64,000 bases of DNA from Sulfuricurvum kujiense DSM 16994 (lineage in GTDB: Bacteria > Campylobacterota > Campylobacteria > Campylobacterales > Sulfurimonadaceae): contig NC_014762.1 of NCBI RefSeq assembly GCF_000183725.1, positions 310,001 to 374,000 of the forward strand, written 5' to 3'. A model generated the notes under the pieces. The model saw only the letters and a program-made list of their open reading frames with translations. It made no database searches and was not told the DNA's origin. The translations under genes and the position numbers were made by a program. Every line of letters starts with the position of its first letter. The first letter of the stretch is position 1. Of this stretch, positions 27,323 to 35,408 are shown piece after piece.

Positions 27323-28065
27323 TGGCGAAATATATTTTACTGGATACGGAAACGACGGGTGCCGGGGATGATGATCGAATCATTCAGTTAGGGTATATGG
27401 TTCTGGACGGCAAAAACGTTGAAGTCTATAACGAAATGTGTTCAACGGAAGTTGCCATAAGCTACGGAGCGATGGAAGTTCACGGTATTACTCCGGAAAT
27501 GATTGAAGGAAAACCTTCATGCCGTGAGACATCCGCTTTTCAAAAATTATGTGAACTCAATACGTCTGATAACGTACTGATCATTCATAATGCACCGTTT
27601 GATTTGGGAATGCTTACGAAAGAAAACTTTTCGTCTCAAATGCGGCTGATCGACACACTTCGGTGTGCACGCCATCTGTTTGACGAAGAAGAGTCACATC
27701 GTCTGCAATATTTTCGTTACCGTTTAGGCTTATATAAAATCGAGCAGGATGAAGCCGAGTCTTTGGGGATTGAAGTTAAGGCGCATGATGCGATCGGTGA
27801 CGTATTGGTGTTAAAACTGTTTCTTACCGAGCTAAGAAAAAGGCTTCAAGAACGCTATGAGGGGGCAAATCCTATCGACAAGATGGTCGAATTGACCAAA
27901 ACCCCCGTTTTTTATACCCGGGCATTAAAATTCGGAAAATATAAAGGCAAAACACTTACCGAGATTGCGGATATGGATAAAGGATATCTAAATTGGATGC
28001 TAGGGAATATGGACAGTCTGGATGAGGATATGCGCTATTCAATTGAGCGGGTTTTAACTTCTTAA
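27322..28065 (+). CDS. DEDDh 3'-5' exonuclease (DnaQ-like) with C-terminal DUF3820-like domain
   Basis: The 247-residue protein begins MAKYILLDTETTGAGDDDRI with the Asp-X-Glu of exonuclease motif I. Motif II is HNAPFDLGML, and motif III is KAHDAIGD with the general-base His. The last about 60 residues (TRALKFGKYKGKTLTEIADMDKGYLNWML) match a short domain often attached to DnaQ-like nucleases. It probably trims single-stranded DNA or RNA ends. It is not the full polymerase III epsilon-type gene, and another DEDDh gene lies at 54247. It is translated together with the acidic protein just upstream. Confidence 0.9.
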   Translation: MAKYILLDTETTGAGDDDRIIQLGYMVLDGKNVEVYNEMCSTEVAISYGAMEVHGITPEMIEGKPSCRETSAFQKLCELNTSDNVLIIHNAPFDLGMLTKENFSSQMRLIDTLRCARHLFDEEESHRLQYFRYRLGLYKIEQDEAESLGIEVKAHDAIGDVLVLKLFLTELRKRLQERYEGANPIDKMVELTKTPVFYTRALKFGKYKGKTLTEIADMDKGYLNWMLGNMDSLDEDMRYSIERVLTS

Positions 28066-28078
28066 AGATTCTTAGGGG

Positions 28079-28513
28079 TCAGATGACTTGGGATGAATCG
28101 AGTACAAGATTATCCATATTATGTTCAAGGGCATAGGACATCAGGTCAAACAGGTCATGAATCATTTGAAATTCGCTTTTCTCATCGGTGGCAGTGATAA
28201 CCGTCATATAAAAATGTTTGGAAAAGAAACGGGCCTGAACCCGTGAGAAAACATTGTTCGCTGCTTTAATACCTTGTTCTTCATTGGTACTGTCAAAGAT
28301 AATGGCGCAAAAATTAGATCGGAAATAGATAATTGAATCGCTTCCTCTCAGATAGTCGCCGCAGGCAGTTAAATCCCCGCTTTCTTCTGAAATATAGGCT
28401 AAAACAACCGAATAATTGGCATGATATCGAGTAAATCGGTAGTGATAAGGATTGACCGCATTAAATAAAGTTTCTTGATAATGTAGCCGATGTTCTTGCA
28501 GAGCATCTATCAT
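28079..28513 (-). CDS. Hypothetical protein, degenerate GGDEF-like fold
   Basis: The 144-residue protein has no clear family motif. A segment about residues 40-110 (ACGDYLRGSDSIIYFRSNFC then AIIFDSTNEEQGIKAANNV) follows the spacing of a GGDEF domain (lRxxD...R.gGDEFaiil...). The GGDEF loop itself is absent, so it cannot make cyclic di-GMP. It could be a regulatory pseudo-cyclase. It ends 14 bases after the exonuclease gene on the opposite strand. The fold call is by pattern only. Confidence 0.55.
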   Translation of the reverse strand: MIDALQEHRLHYQETLFNAVNPYHYRFTRYHANYSVVLAYISEESGDLTACGDYLRGSDSIIYFRSNFCAIIFDSTNEEQGIKAANNVFSRVQARFFSKHFYMTVITATDEKSEFQMIHDLFDLMSYALEHNMDNLVLDSSQVI

Positions 28514-28587
28514 GATTTATACCTTTTGAAAATACCTATTTGGGCGCAAGACAGAATACATTGTAACATATTTTTAAACGTTAACGC

Positions 28588-28848
28588 TCAAAAAGTCGTT
28601 TTAGTCGATGTCGCTATTTCGCTGAGGCGATATGCAGCATCGACATGCCCGTTGCGCATTGCTTTTTTCCACCATTCCATCGCTTTATCGATATCTTTTT
28701 CGACCCCTTCGCCGTAAAAATAGATCATTCCCATGTGAAACTGCGCTTCAGGATCACGTTTGTAGGCGGCTAACGGGTAGAGAATTTCATGTGCTTTTGT
28801 ATAATCTCCCGCGTCGTAGGCGGCAATCCCCGCAAAAAGGTCATCCAT
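28588..28848 (-). CDS. Sel1/TPR-repeat small protein
   Basis: The 86-residue protein contains Sel1-like repeat pattern: EAQFHMGMIYFYGEGVEKDIDKAMEWWKKA followed by AAYRLSEIA (given as two blocks). It has two or three repeats, with no signal peptide visible. Sel1 repeats make helical scaffolds that bind partner proteins. It is a stand-alone gene, divergent from the BRCT/LRV-like gene at 28927, and is separated from it by about 80 bases. Confidence 0.75.
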   Translation of the reverse strand: MDDLFAGIAAYDAGDYTKAHEILYPLAAYKRDPEAQFHMGMIYFYGEGVEKDIDKAMEWWKKAMRNGHVDAAYRLSEIATSTKTTF

Positions 28849-28913
28849 CGTTAAAATCCTTTTAAACTATTAACGACATTATAGCGTTGCTGAATTTTTT
28901 TAGGCTGATGGAT

Positions 28914-28919
28914 TATAAT
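28914..28919 (+). promoter_or_regulatory. -10 box immediately upstream of the BRCT/LRV-like gene
   Basis: TATAAT ends 8 bases before the chosen ATG at 28927, so the transcript would begin at, or one or two bases from, the start codon. No Shine-Dalgarno sequence precedes that ATG. This suggests a leaderless mRNA, discussed in the findings. Confidence 0.45.
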
Positions 28920-28926
28920 GCGCGCT

Positions 28927-30174
28927 ATGAACTATAATGAGCTGTCCGGAAAATCGATTTTACTGTTGGGGAAAACCCGCGCATTAAACGCGGAGGAATT
29001 TGATACCCTATTGAAATTGCATAAAATCGAACGTGCGGAACACTGCAATCATGATGTTGCCCTTATTATCGAAGGGCGTATGATGAACCCTTATGAACAG
29101 GAAGAATTGGCACATCTGTATGAAACGCAACAGATCCCTATCGTCGAACTGTCCACTATTGAAGAATGGCTCTGCCGAAGTATTGAGCCTAATCGGTTGC
29201 TGATGAGTCTTAAACTTTCCCGAAATCAGGAACGGCTTGTTGATTTTTTGCAAAACCCCTATATTTCGGATACATTGTTTTTCAAACTGCTTAAACTCTA
29301 CGATTGGCAGAATGAAGGATTATTTGATAATGACATGAACCGTGATGTGACTGCATCGATTATCGGACGTTTTTATGAAGATTTGGACCGAAATCATAAT
29401 GTTCAGTATGCGATGAGCGGGCTGGCACATCTGATCGAACGCTACGGAAATGCGGATTTGATCGACGCAATTGCAGACATCTCTCCTATATCACGTGAAT
29501 TAAAAAATCCATCCGATCGGTCATTAACCGGAATTTTGGATGCAATGGCACTTCACAGTGACACCTCTGAGCCGATTTTGCGTTTGTTGATGAGCGGGCG
29601 GGCCAAACTTTTAGCACATCGGGAACCGTTAGGACTTGAAAATGAATTGCTGATGTTGGGGGATGAAGAGGTAAATACAATTCTTTCGCAAAATAGGACG
29701 CTCTCAAAAGAGGGTGCGGATGTTCTTGAAGCTTCCCACCCTCATCTTATCGCGTCCAATACGGTACTATGCGACACCCGATTTGATCGATTAATCGGTA
29801 AATATGCTTCTTATCTTGCTTCCAACCCCTCTTTATCTCCGGCAATGCAGCAGCGTCTTTTTGAATCAAAAGATGGGAATGTCTTGGACGTACTTGCTTC
29901 CAATCCAATAATTCAGCGTGAGATTTTGGATCGGCTTTTTGAATCAGGAAGATTCAGTATGCAGTTGGCAAAGAACAGCGCACTTTCGCAGGAAAACATC
30001 AAAATACTCTTTTTAAGAGGAGAGAGCGAAGTTTTATCGGCGCTCGCCGCTAATGTCTCCACTCCGATTGAGATACTCTATCAACTCTCTTTGGACCAGC
30101 GATTTGAGCGGAGGGTTAAAACCAATCCGGCTTTCGGCAAATATATACAAACCCACAACATAGGATGGAGCTGA
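28927..30174 (+). CDS. Hypothetical protein with BRCT-like N-terminus and LRV-like repeats
   Basis: The 415-residue protein is not a named family to me. The first about 80 residues (SGKSILLLGKTRALNAEEF and later DVALIIEGRMM) suggest a BRCT-like Rossmann fold. From about residue 280 there are repeats of about 22-26 residues such as YLASNPSLSPAMQQRLF, VLASNPIIQREILDRLF and ALAANVSTPIEILYQLS, the pattern of leucine-rich-repeat-variant helical proteins. The chosen ATG (MNYNELSGK) is 8 bases from a TATAAT box. An alternative ATG lies at 28918. It heads a tight run with a MoxR ATPase, a VWA-like protein and a PIF1-like helicase; its last codon overlaps the MoxR start. Confidence 0.75.
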   Translation: MNYNELSGKSILLLGKTRALNAEEFDTLLKLHKIERAEHCNHDVALIIEGRMMNPYEQEELAHLYETQQIPIVELSTIEEWLCRSIEPNRLLMSLKLSRNQERLVDFLQNPYISDTLFFKLLKLYDWQNEGLFDNDMNRDVTASIIGRFYEDLDRNHNVQYAMSGLAHLIERYGNADLIDAIADISPISRELKNPSDRSLTGILDAMALHSDTSEPILRLLMSGRAKLLAHREPLGLENELLMLGDEEVNTILSQNRTLSKEGADVLEASHPHLIASNTVLCDTRFDRLIGKYASYLASNPSLSPAMQQRLFESKDGNVLDVLASNPIIQREILDRLFESGRFSMQLAKNSALSQENIKILFLRGESEVLSALAANVSTPIEILYQLSLDQRFERRVKTNPAFGKYIQTHNIGWS

Positions 30175-31166
30175 TGCGAACCAAAGATACGATAGAGACG
30201 ATGCGATCGTTGATTGATTCGAAGATACCGACCTTTTTATGGGGAGCACCCGGAATCGGGAAATCGTCCATCATCAAACAAATCGCTCATGAAAACGGCA
30301 TCGAATGTATCGATCTGCGTCTGTCGTTGATGGATCCGACCGATCTAAAAGGGATACCGTTTTACGAGAGAGACACTCACAGTGCGTTATGGGCCCCACC
30401 GTCGTTTCTTCCTCGGGATGGGAGAGGGATCCTTTTTCTCGACGAGCTCAACTCAGCCGCCCCTGCGGTACAGGCATCGGCTTATCAGCTGATTTTAGAT
30501 CGTAAAGTGGGGGAGTATACTCTGCCTGAGGGGTGGGCGATTGTCGCTGCGGGCAACCGTGAAGGGGATCGCGGGGTCGTCTACCGTCTTCCCTCTCCGC
30601 TGGCAAACCGTTTTGTTCATATCGAGATGGAAGTGAATGCCGCCGATTGGCGTGATTGGGCACTAAGCCGAGGGATCGATGAGAGAGTCGTCGCCTACAT
30701 CGGATTTAAAAACAGCGCATTGTTCGGATTTGATCCGCTGAAAAATGAGCGGAGTTTTGCAACGCCGCGCAGCTGGGAAGCGGTGCATACGATTGTAAAC
30801 AGCTCATTATCCAAAACGTTGTGGCTGGAAGCAATTGGCGGTGCGGTAGGTGAAGATGCCGCTGTAGATTTTTTAGGTTTTTGTCAGGTTATGGATAAGC
30901 TTCCGGATGTGGATGCGATTTTAAAAGGCGAAGATGCGGAGGTGAGCGAGGATCTCTCCACCCTCTACGCTCTCTCATCAGCACTGGTATCGCGGGTTTT
31001 GGTATCCTCCTCGGATGAGGCGCTCTCCAATCTGTTGCGCTATAGTTTGAAACTCAAAAACGAGTTTGCGGTGATGATTATTCAAGACCTTCAGCGTCAA
31101 GGGGTCGCGATGGAGCATCTCGATGCGTTCGGCGAATGGGTTGAGGCATACGCTTATTTATTATGA
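30174..31166 (+). CDS. MoxR-type AAA+ ATPase
   Basis: The 330-residue protein has Walker A GAPGIGKSS near residue 27, Walker B GILFLDELNSA, and a sensor 1 segment VAAGNREGDRGV. It fits MoxR-type AAA+ ATPases, which act as chaperones or remodelers together with VWA-domain partners. The ATG at 30174 overlaps the upstream TGA and has AGGA at 8 bases; the alternative ATG at 30165 has no good site. It overlaps the downstream VWA-like gene by four bases. This is a textbook MoxR-VWA pair. Confidence 0.9.
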   Translation: MRTKDTIETMRSLIDSKIPTFLWGAPGIGKSSIIKQIAHENGIECIDLRLSLMDPTDLKGIPFYERDTHSALWAPPSFLPRDGRGILFLDELNSAAPAVQASAYQLILDRKVGEYTLPEGWAIVAAGNREGDRGVVYRLPSPLANRFVHIEMEVNAADWRDWALSRGIDERVVAYIGFKNSALFGFDPLKNERSFATPRSWEAVHTIVNSSLSKTLWLEAIGGAVGEDAAVDFLGFCQVMDKLPDVDAILKGEDAEVSEDLSTLYALSSALVSRVLVSSSDEALSNLLRYSLKLKNEFAVMIIQDLQRQGVAMEHLDAFGEWVEAYAYLL

Positions 31167-32239
31167 TCGATTTTTCTCCTCTTAAAGCCAAACTTCTCCT
31201 CGAATACCCGTTTTTCGGGACGATTGCTTCGGGGATGGAGATGGTACTCAATGACAACATTGAAAGCTTTGCCGTGCGGGATAACACGATCGAGTACCGT
31301 GAAGGCTATATTGAGCCTCTGAGCAGTAACGAGCGTTTGTTTATTTTGTGTAACGGCGCATTGCATGAAGCGCTATCCCATACGCTGCGGCGCGGAAACC
31401 GGAGTCCGTGGCTGTGGTCAATGGCGTGCGATTATGCAATCAATGCGCTCCTCATCGACAACGGTTTTACCCCTCCAGCTAAAATAACCTACGACAAGCG
31501 GTTTGGAAATCTCAGTGCCGAAGAGATTTATGCTGAGCTTGCAATGGAGTTTTTGGATCAGGAACAAAATGACCGGGACTCGGATGATCGGCGCGACGGC
31601 GAGAGTGCCGATGAAAAACTCTCGCGTGCCCAGCGTGAACGTCGTACACGCGAAGCGATGGAAAAAGACGATCCCCTCTGTGAAGCATTTACGCGTCAAT
31701 TCGGGATACATTCAAAAAGTCGGATCGACTGGAGAAGCGAATTACGCGATTGTATCGGCGGGCATTACATCAGCGATTACACCCTTGTTCCGCCATCAAA
31801 AAAGCTTCTTTATGAGGGGATATATCTGCCGGGATCGTCGTCCCGTCATTTGGAACTCGCCATTGCGATCGACAGCTCGGGATCGGTGGATGAGGTACTG
31901 CTCTCATGCTTTATCGCCGAGGTAGAGTCGATTATGGAGACGTTCGGCTCGTACACTATCGATCTTCTGGTGTGTGATGATCGGATCCGAAGCCATACAC
32001 GGTTTGAAAACGGTGAACATATCGAGTATGTTTTGAACGGAGGAGGGGGGACCGATTTTAGGGCGGTATTCGAACTCATAGAGTCGTGGATGCAGCGTCC
32101 GAAAGTTCTTTTGTATTTTACCGATCTGGATGGTAAATTTCCCCTCTATGAACCGCCGTACGAGGTTCTTTGGATAGCACCCCAACTGGCAGATGTGCCG
32201 TTTGGACGAGTGGTCGTACTAAAGGATGAAAATGGTTGA
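31163..32239 (+). CDS. VWA-like protein with metallopeptidase-like N-terminus (DUF2201-type)
   Basis: The 358-residue protein has an N-terminal part with LHEALSHTLRRGNR (about residues 71-84), resembling the putative zinc-site region of DUF2201 proteins. The middle is charged (DRDSDDRRDGE). The C-terminal VWA-like domain has IAIDSSGSVDE (MIDAS DxSxS), YVLNGGGGTDFRAVF (the MIDAS Thr/Asp) and VLLYFTDLDG. The MIDAS residues are all visible, so it can bind a metal. It is the direct partner of the MoxR gene, overlapping it. It also overlaps the helicase gene by 8 bases. Confidence 0.85.
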   Translation: MIDFSPLKAKLLLEYPFFGTIASGMEMVLNDNIESFAVRDNTIEYREGYIEPLSSNERLFILCNGALHEALSHTLRRGNRSPWLWSMACDYAINALLIDNGFTPPAKITYDKRFGNLSAEEIYAELAMEFLDQEQNDRDSDDRRDGESADEKLSRAQRERRTREAMEKDDPLCEAFTRQFGIHSKSRIDWRSELRDCIGGHYISDYTLVPPSKKLLYEGIYLPGSSSRHLELAIAIDSSGSVDEVLLSCFIAEVESIMETFGSYTIDLLVCDDRIRSHTRFENGEHIEYVLNGGGGTDFRAVFELIESWMQRPKVLLYFTDLDGKFPLYEPPYEVLWIAPQLADVPFGRVVVLKDENG

Positions 32240-33470
32240 AAACGCGTTAAAGATTTTAGAAACGTCCAACCTCTTCATTACCGGCGGTGCGGGGTCGGGT
32301 AAAACGACGTTGACCCGCGCACTGATCGACGATGCGGTCCAAAAGGGAAAATCGGTAGCCCGTCTTGCTTCGACGGGGATGGCGGCGACACTCATCGGGG
32401 GGCAGACACTTCACAGCTTTTTTGATTTGGGGATTGCGAACTCTCAGCAGGAACTTGAGCGTAACGGAAAACTAGAGCCTGCTAAAAAAATCATCAAACT
32501 GATCCGATCCATGCAGATCATCGTCATCGATGAGATTTCGATGGTAGGTGCGCAACTCCTGGATATGATCCGTCTGCGATTGCTGCAGGCGGAATTTAGC
32601 GGACGGCTTATCGTCGTGGGGGACTTTTTACAGCTCCCCCCTGTGACGAGGGGAATCGAGCCGATCTACTTTGCGTTTGAATCTCCGAGCTGGGAGCGTT
32701 TCGGTTTTGAGACGATCCATTTGGAAGGGTCATACCGTACCCATGAGGCGGAGTTTTTGAGCCTTTTGGAACAGGTGCGTCATGCACGCATCGATGAAGC
32801 GGCGATCAATGCACTGGATGAATTGGTGAAACCGCTGAGTGAAGATATGAGTTCGGTTACGTTGTTGTTCGGCAAAAATATCAGTGCCCAGAACCACAAC
32901 CGTTCCCAGTTGGAACATTTGCACGGTGATATCGTCGAACTCTCCACCTATGTGACGATTCATGATAAGAAGATGCAGGAGCGCGATATCGAGCGGTTTA
33001 TGGTTGAGAGCCGCATTGAACCCGCATTGGCATTAAAAGTGGGTGCCCCGATCCTCTTTACCCGCAACGCATGGAATTACTATAACGGTGAGCGGGGAAT
33101 GATCACCTCCATCGAGGAGGATGTCATCTGGGTGAAAAAATCTGACGGAGTGAGTGTCAAAGTGGAGCGGGTCGACACGATTAAAACACGGTGGGTTGAA
33201 AAAGGGAATACGGCTAGCGAAGAGAAACTCATCAGCCTCAGCCAGTTTCCGATCACGTTAGCCTTTGCTATCACGATCCACAAATCGCAGGGGATGAGCT
33301 TAGCCGATTATGTGATCGAGACCAATGAGATCTTTGCCCCCTCGCAGTTTTATGTGGCACTATCACGCTCCGTATCGGCACACCGTGTTACACTGATCCG
33401 TCCGAATCGCGGATGGGAAAAGCTCTGTTTTGTTCATCCGAAAGCGAAACGATTTAGCGATTCGGTATAA
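32232..33470 (+). CDS. PIF1-like DNA helicase (superfamily 1)
   Basis: The 412-residue protein begins NLFITGGAGSGKTTLTRAL (Walker A), then VIDEISMVGAQLLD (Walker B, DEIS), VVGDFLQLPPV (motif III GDFLQLPP of PIF1) and near the C-terminus AFAITIHKSQGMSL and YVALSRSVSAHRV (motifs V and VI). PIF1-type helicases unwind 5' to 3' and remove RNA-DNA hybrids and G-quadruplexes. The ATG at 32232 has AAAGG at 6 bases; one at 32226 is possible. It ends the four-gene run and overlaps the VWA gene. A housekeeping PIF1-like gene in Campylobacterota, or a defence-like partner, are both possible. Confidence 0.88.
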   Translation: MVENALKILETSNLFITGGAGSGKTTLTRALIDDAVQKGKSVARLASTGMAATLIGGQTLHSFFDLGIANSQQELERNGKLEPAKKIIKLIRSMQIIVIDEISMVGAQLLDMIRLRLLQAEFSGRLIVVGDFLQLPPVTRGIEPIYFAFESPSWERFGFETIHLEGSYRTHEAEFLSLLEQVRHARIDEAAINALDELVKPLSEDMSSVTLLFGKNISAQNHNRSQLEHLHGDIVELSTYVTIHDKKMQERDIERFMVESRIEPALALKVGAPILFTRNAWNYYNGERGMITSIEEDVIWVKKSDGVSVKVERVDTIKTRWVEKGNTASEEKLISLSQFPITLAFAITIHKSQGMSLADYVIETNEIFAPSQFYVALSRSVSAHRVTLIRPNRGWEKLCFVHPKAKRFSDSV

Positions 33471-33473
33471 AAA

Positions 33474-33689
33474 TCATTTTTTGGAAAACTTTTTTTTATT
33501 AATCGTGATGAAGTGCATAAAAGCGACATAAAGATATGCAAATAAATTCCACCACCACCATTGGAACAGTGTTGCCCATTCCACTTCATAGTGGCCTAAT
33601 ATTTTGAAAATACAAAAATAGATGATGACCCAAAAAAGTCCGGCGTGTATCATCATCCAATAATTTAACCAATGAAGCTTCAATGACAA
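33474..33689 (-). CDS. Small two-helix membrane protein of unknown role
   Basis: The 71-residue product has a first hydrophobic segment (MMIHAGLFWVIIYFCIFKIL) and a second Trp/Tyr-rich one (LFQWWWWNLFAYLYVAFMHFI), ending in a basic tail KKKFSKK. It has AAGGG before the ATG. It resembles the small 2TM proteins that 2TM-domain and inner-membrane regulators carry, but I recognise no family. It is convergent with the helicase gene, four bases apart. Confidence 0.6.
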   Translation of the reverse strand: MSLKLHWLNYWMMIHAGLFWVIIYFCIFKILGHYEVEWATLFQWWWWNLFAYLYVAFMHFITINKKKFSKK

Positions 33690-33726
33690 CCCTTAATAAA
33701 GAGCGGAGAGTATAATGGGAAAGAAA

Positions 33727-34473
33727 TTAACTTTTGCTTTTATCAAACGCTGCACCTACAATCAGGCGATAGGAGAACATCACGCTAAATACCGCTGATA
33801 GTAGCGCCACAGCGACCATCATGTACATGACGGCGAGCTGATAGGAGATCGCTTTGAGCGGATCGGCGCCGGCGAGGAGCATCCCCGTCGTAATCCCGGG
33901 AATATGGATGATCCCGACCGTTTGGAGCATATTGAGTGTCGGGATCATCGAGGCTTTAACGGAGGCTTTTGAAGCAAATGATAGAGCCTCTTTTAGAGGT
34001 GCACCCAGTGCGACCATCCCCTCGATCGTCTCAATCGTATTTTTTACCTCGGCACGAAACCGCTCGATACTCTGAGAATAGACATTCAATGCATTGCCGA
34101 TAATCATCCCCCCGATCGGGATCATCTCATGAGGCACTATATGAATAACGCCGAACGCCATCATTGATAAAAAGACGATCCCTGAAGAGGCCCCGAGGCT
34201 AAAGAGAGCAATTTTGAAACTGTGTTCGCCCAGAGGTGCACGCTTTTTGGCGGTATAGGCTCCGAACGTCACCATCCCCAAAAGGACAAAAAAGAGCAGA
34301 GCGGGGTGTTGCATCTGAAAAAGATAGACGAGGGCATAGCCGAGAAGTCCTAATTGCACCATGGCGAGGATCGAATTGGTAAGGATCATTTTTTCCAGAC
34401 CGAACTGTTCGCGACGTGAGTACCAAAGGGCAAAGACGATGAGAAGGTAGGAGGCTAAAAAAGAGTATTGCAT
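33727..34473 (-). CDS. FetB/YbbM-type ABC permease (UPF0014)
   Basis: This 248-residue inner-membrane protein has about seven hydrophobic segments. It carries the family pattern GGMIIGNALNVYSQSIERF, GAPLKEALSFASKASVKASMIPTLN and HIPGITTGMLLAGADPLKAISYQ (quoted in part). E. coli FetB pairs with ATPase FetA and exports iron under oxidative stress. No FetA-type ATPase gene is next to it here; the gene just downstream on the same strand is a small membrane protein and the upstream gene on this strand is a peroxiredoxin. The permease assignment is sound; the partner is unknown. Confidence 0.85.
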   Translation of the reverse strand: MQYSFLASYLLIVFALWYSRREQFGLEKMILTNSILAMVQLGLLGYALVYLFQMQHPALLFFVLLGMVTFGAYTAKKRAPLGEHSFKIALFSLGASSGIVFLSMMAFGVIHIVPHEMIPIGGMIIGNALNVYSQSIERFRAEVKNTIETIEGMVALGAPLKEALSFASKASVKASMIPTLNMLQTVGIIHIPGITTGMLLAGADPLKAISYQLAVMYMMVAVALLSAVFSVMFSYRLIVGAAFDKSKS

Positions 34474-34520
34474 AGAGAAAGGATAGAGTATTTTTGATTA
34501 ATAAAAAGAGTAAGCTAAAA

Positions 34521-34642
34521 TCTGCCTCGAAGAGGCAAGCTTTTGCCTGCACTACGCTAGGCTTTTCGCTTCGCTACATGTGCCATAGCGGCGAGCGTAG
34601 CTACAGGGGGTCACGTGCCCTAAAGGGTATTGCTCCTGTAGC
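34521..34642 (-). terminator. Structured region between prx and fetB, probable prx terminator
   Basis: On the minus strand, reading out of the peroxiredoxin gene, two elements appear. GCTACAGG (+ strand 34600-34607) pairs with CCTGTAGC (34635-34642) as an outer stem. Further on, GCCTC/GAGGC (34524-34528 and 34532-34536) is followed by T-rich sequence. An overlapping hairpin AGGCAA/TTGCCT (34533-34548) is an alternative form. The terminator is probable, but the two alternatives could also allow read-through control into fetB. Confidence 0.5.
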
Positions 34643-34649
34643 GTTCAAA

Positions 34650-35246
34650 TTAAAGTGTCTCTGCGTGTGCAGAAAGATATTCAGCAACACCTTCTGTGCT
34701 TGCTTTCATACCGGCGTCACCTTTTGCCCAACCTGCAGGACAAACTTCACCATGCTCATTCGTGAACAACATCGCATCGATCATACGAAGCATTTCATCG
34801 ATGTTGCGTCCAAGCGGAAGGTCGTTGATTACCGCGTGACGGATTGTTCCGTCTTTATCAAGCAAGAACGAACCGCGAAGTGCTACAGAATCACCGAGCA
34901 ATACATCATAATCGCGTGAGATTTGTTTGTTCAAATCTGCTACGAGCGGGTAGCGAACTTGACCGATACCACCCTCTTTTACCGGAGTGTTTTTCCATGC
35001 GAAGTGGCTGAATTGTGAGTCAACCGATACACCGATAACATTGATACCGCGCGCAGTAAATTCTTCCAAACGGTGATCGAATGCGATAATCTCAGACGGA
35101 CAAACGAATGTAAAATCCAACGGATAGAAAAACAAGACGGCACCTTTTTCACCGAGGTTTTCATAAAGATTGAAATTATCAACGATCTGGTTGTTTCCAA
35201 GAACGGTTGTAGCGGTAAAATCCGGGGCTTTTTTGGTTACGAGCAT
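34650..35246 (-). CDS. 2-Cys peroxiredoxin (AhpC/Prx type)
   Basis: The 198-residue protein reduces hydrogen peroxide and organic peroxides. The peroxidatic Cys lies in DFTFVCPSEI (about residue 49), and the resolving Cys in HGEVCPAGW (about residue 169). Length, spacing and the C-terminal helix match typical 2-Cys Prx, often called tsaA or ahpC in Campylobacterota. The leader is preceded by AAGGA. The gene reads toward fetB. Both would fit an oxidative-stress response, and a plausible PerR-like AT-rich box lies upstream but was not proven. Confidence 0.93.
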   Translation of the reverse strand: MLVTKKAPDFTATTVLGNNQIVDNFNLYENLGEKGAVLFFYPLDFTFVCPSEIIAFDHRLEEFTARGINVIGVSVDSQFSHFAWKNTPVKEGGIGQVRYPLVADLNKQISRDYDVLLGDSVALRGSFLLDKDGTIRHAVINDLPLGRNIDEMLRMIDAMLFTNEHGEVCPAGWAKGDAGMKASTEGVAEYLSAHAETL

Positions 35247-35396
35247 TTTATTTCCTTGTGTGGTTTGTGTGTAATATAGGGAAATTGTAACACATGAACA
35301 TTAATTCAAATAAATCGGAAGAAAGTAACCAGATTTTCTAAAGGAAAATTTTTATTATTTAGAATAGGTATTACAGCCTCATATACATCCTTTCGA

Positions 35397-35402
35397 TATA
35401 AT
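35397..35402 (+). promoter_or_regulatory. -10 box immediately upstream of the ABC exporter gene
   Basis: TATAAT ends seven bases before the ATG at 35409, and there is no Shine-Dalgarno sequence. The message could start at the ATG and be leaderless. Confidence 0.45.
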
Positions 35403-35408
35403 CGTGAA

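Noticed and set aside
35250-35395. PerR or Fur box upstream of the peroxiredoxin gene
   Set aside because: The AT-rich tract resembles a PerR box only loosely, and AT-rich intergenic DNA gives such matches by chance.
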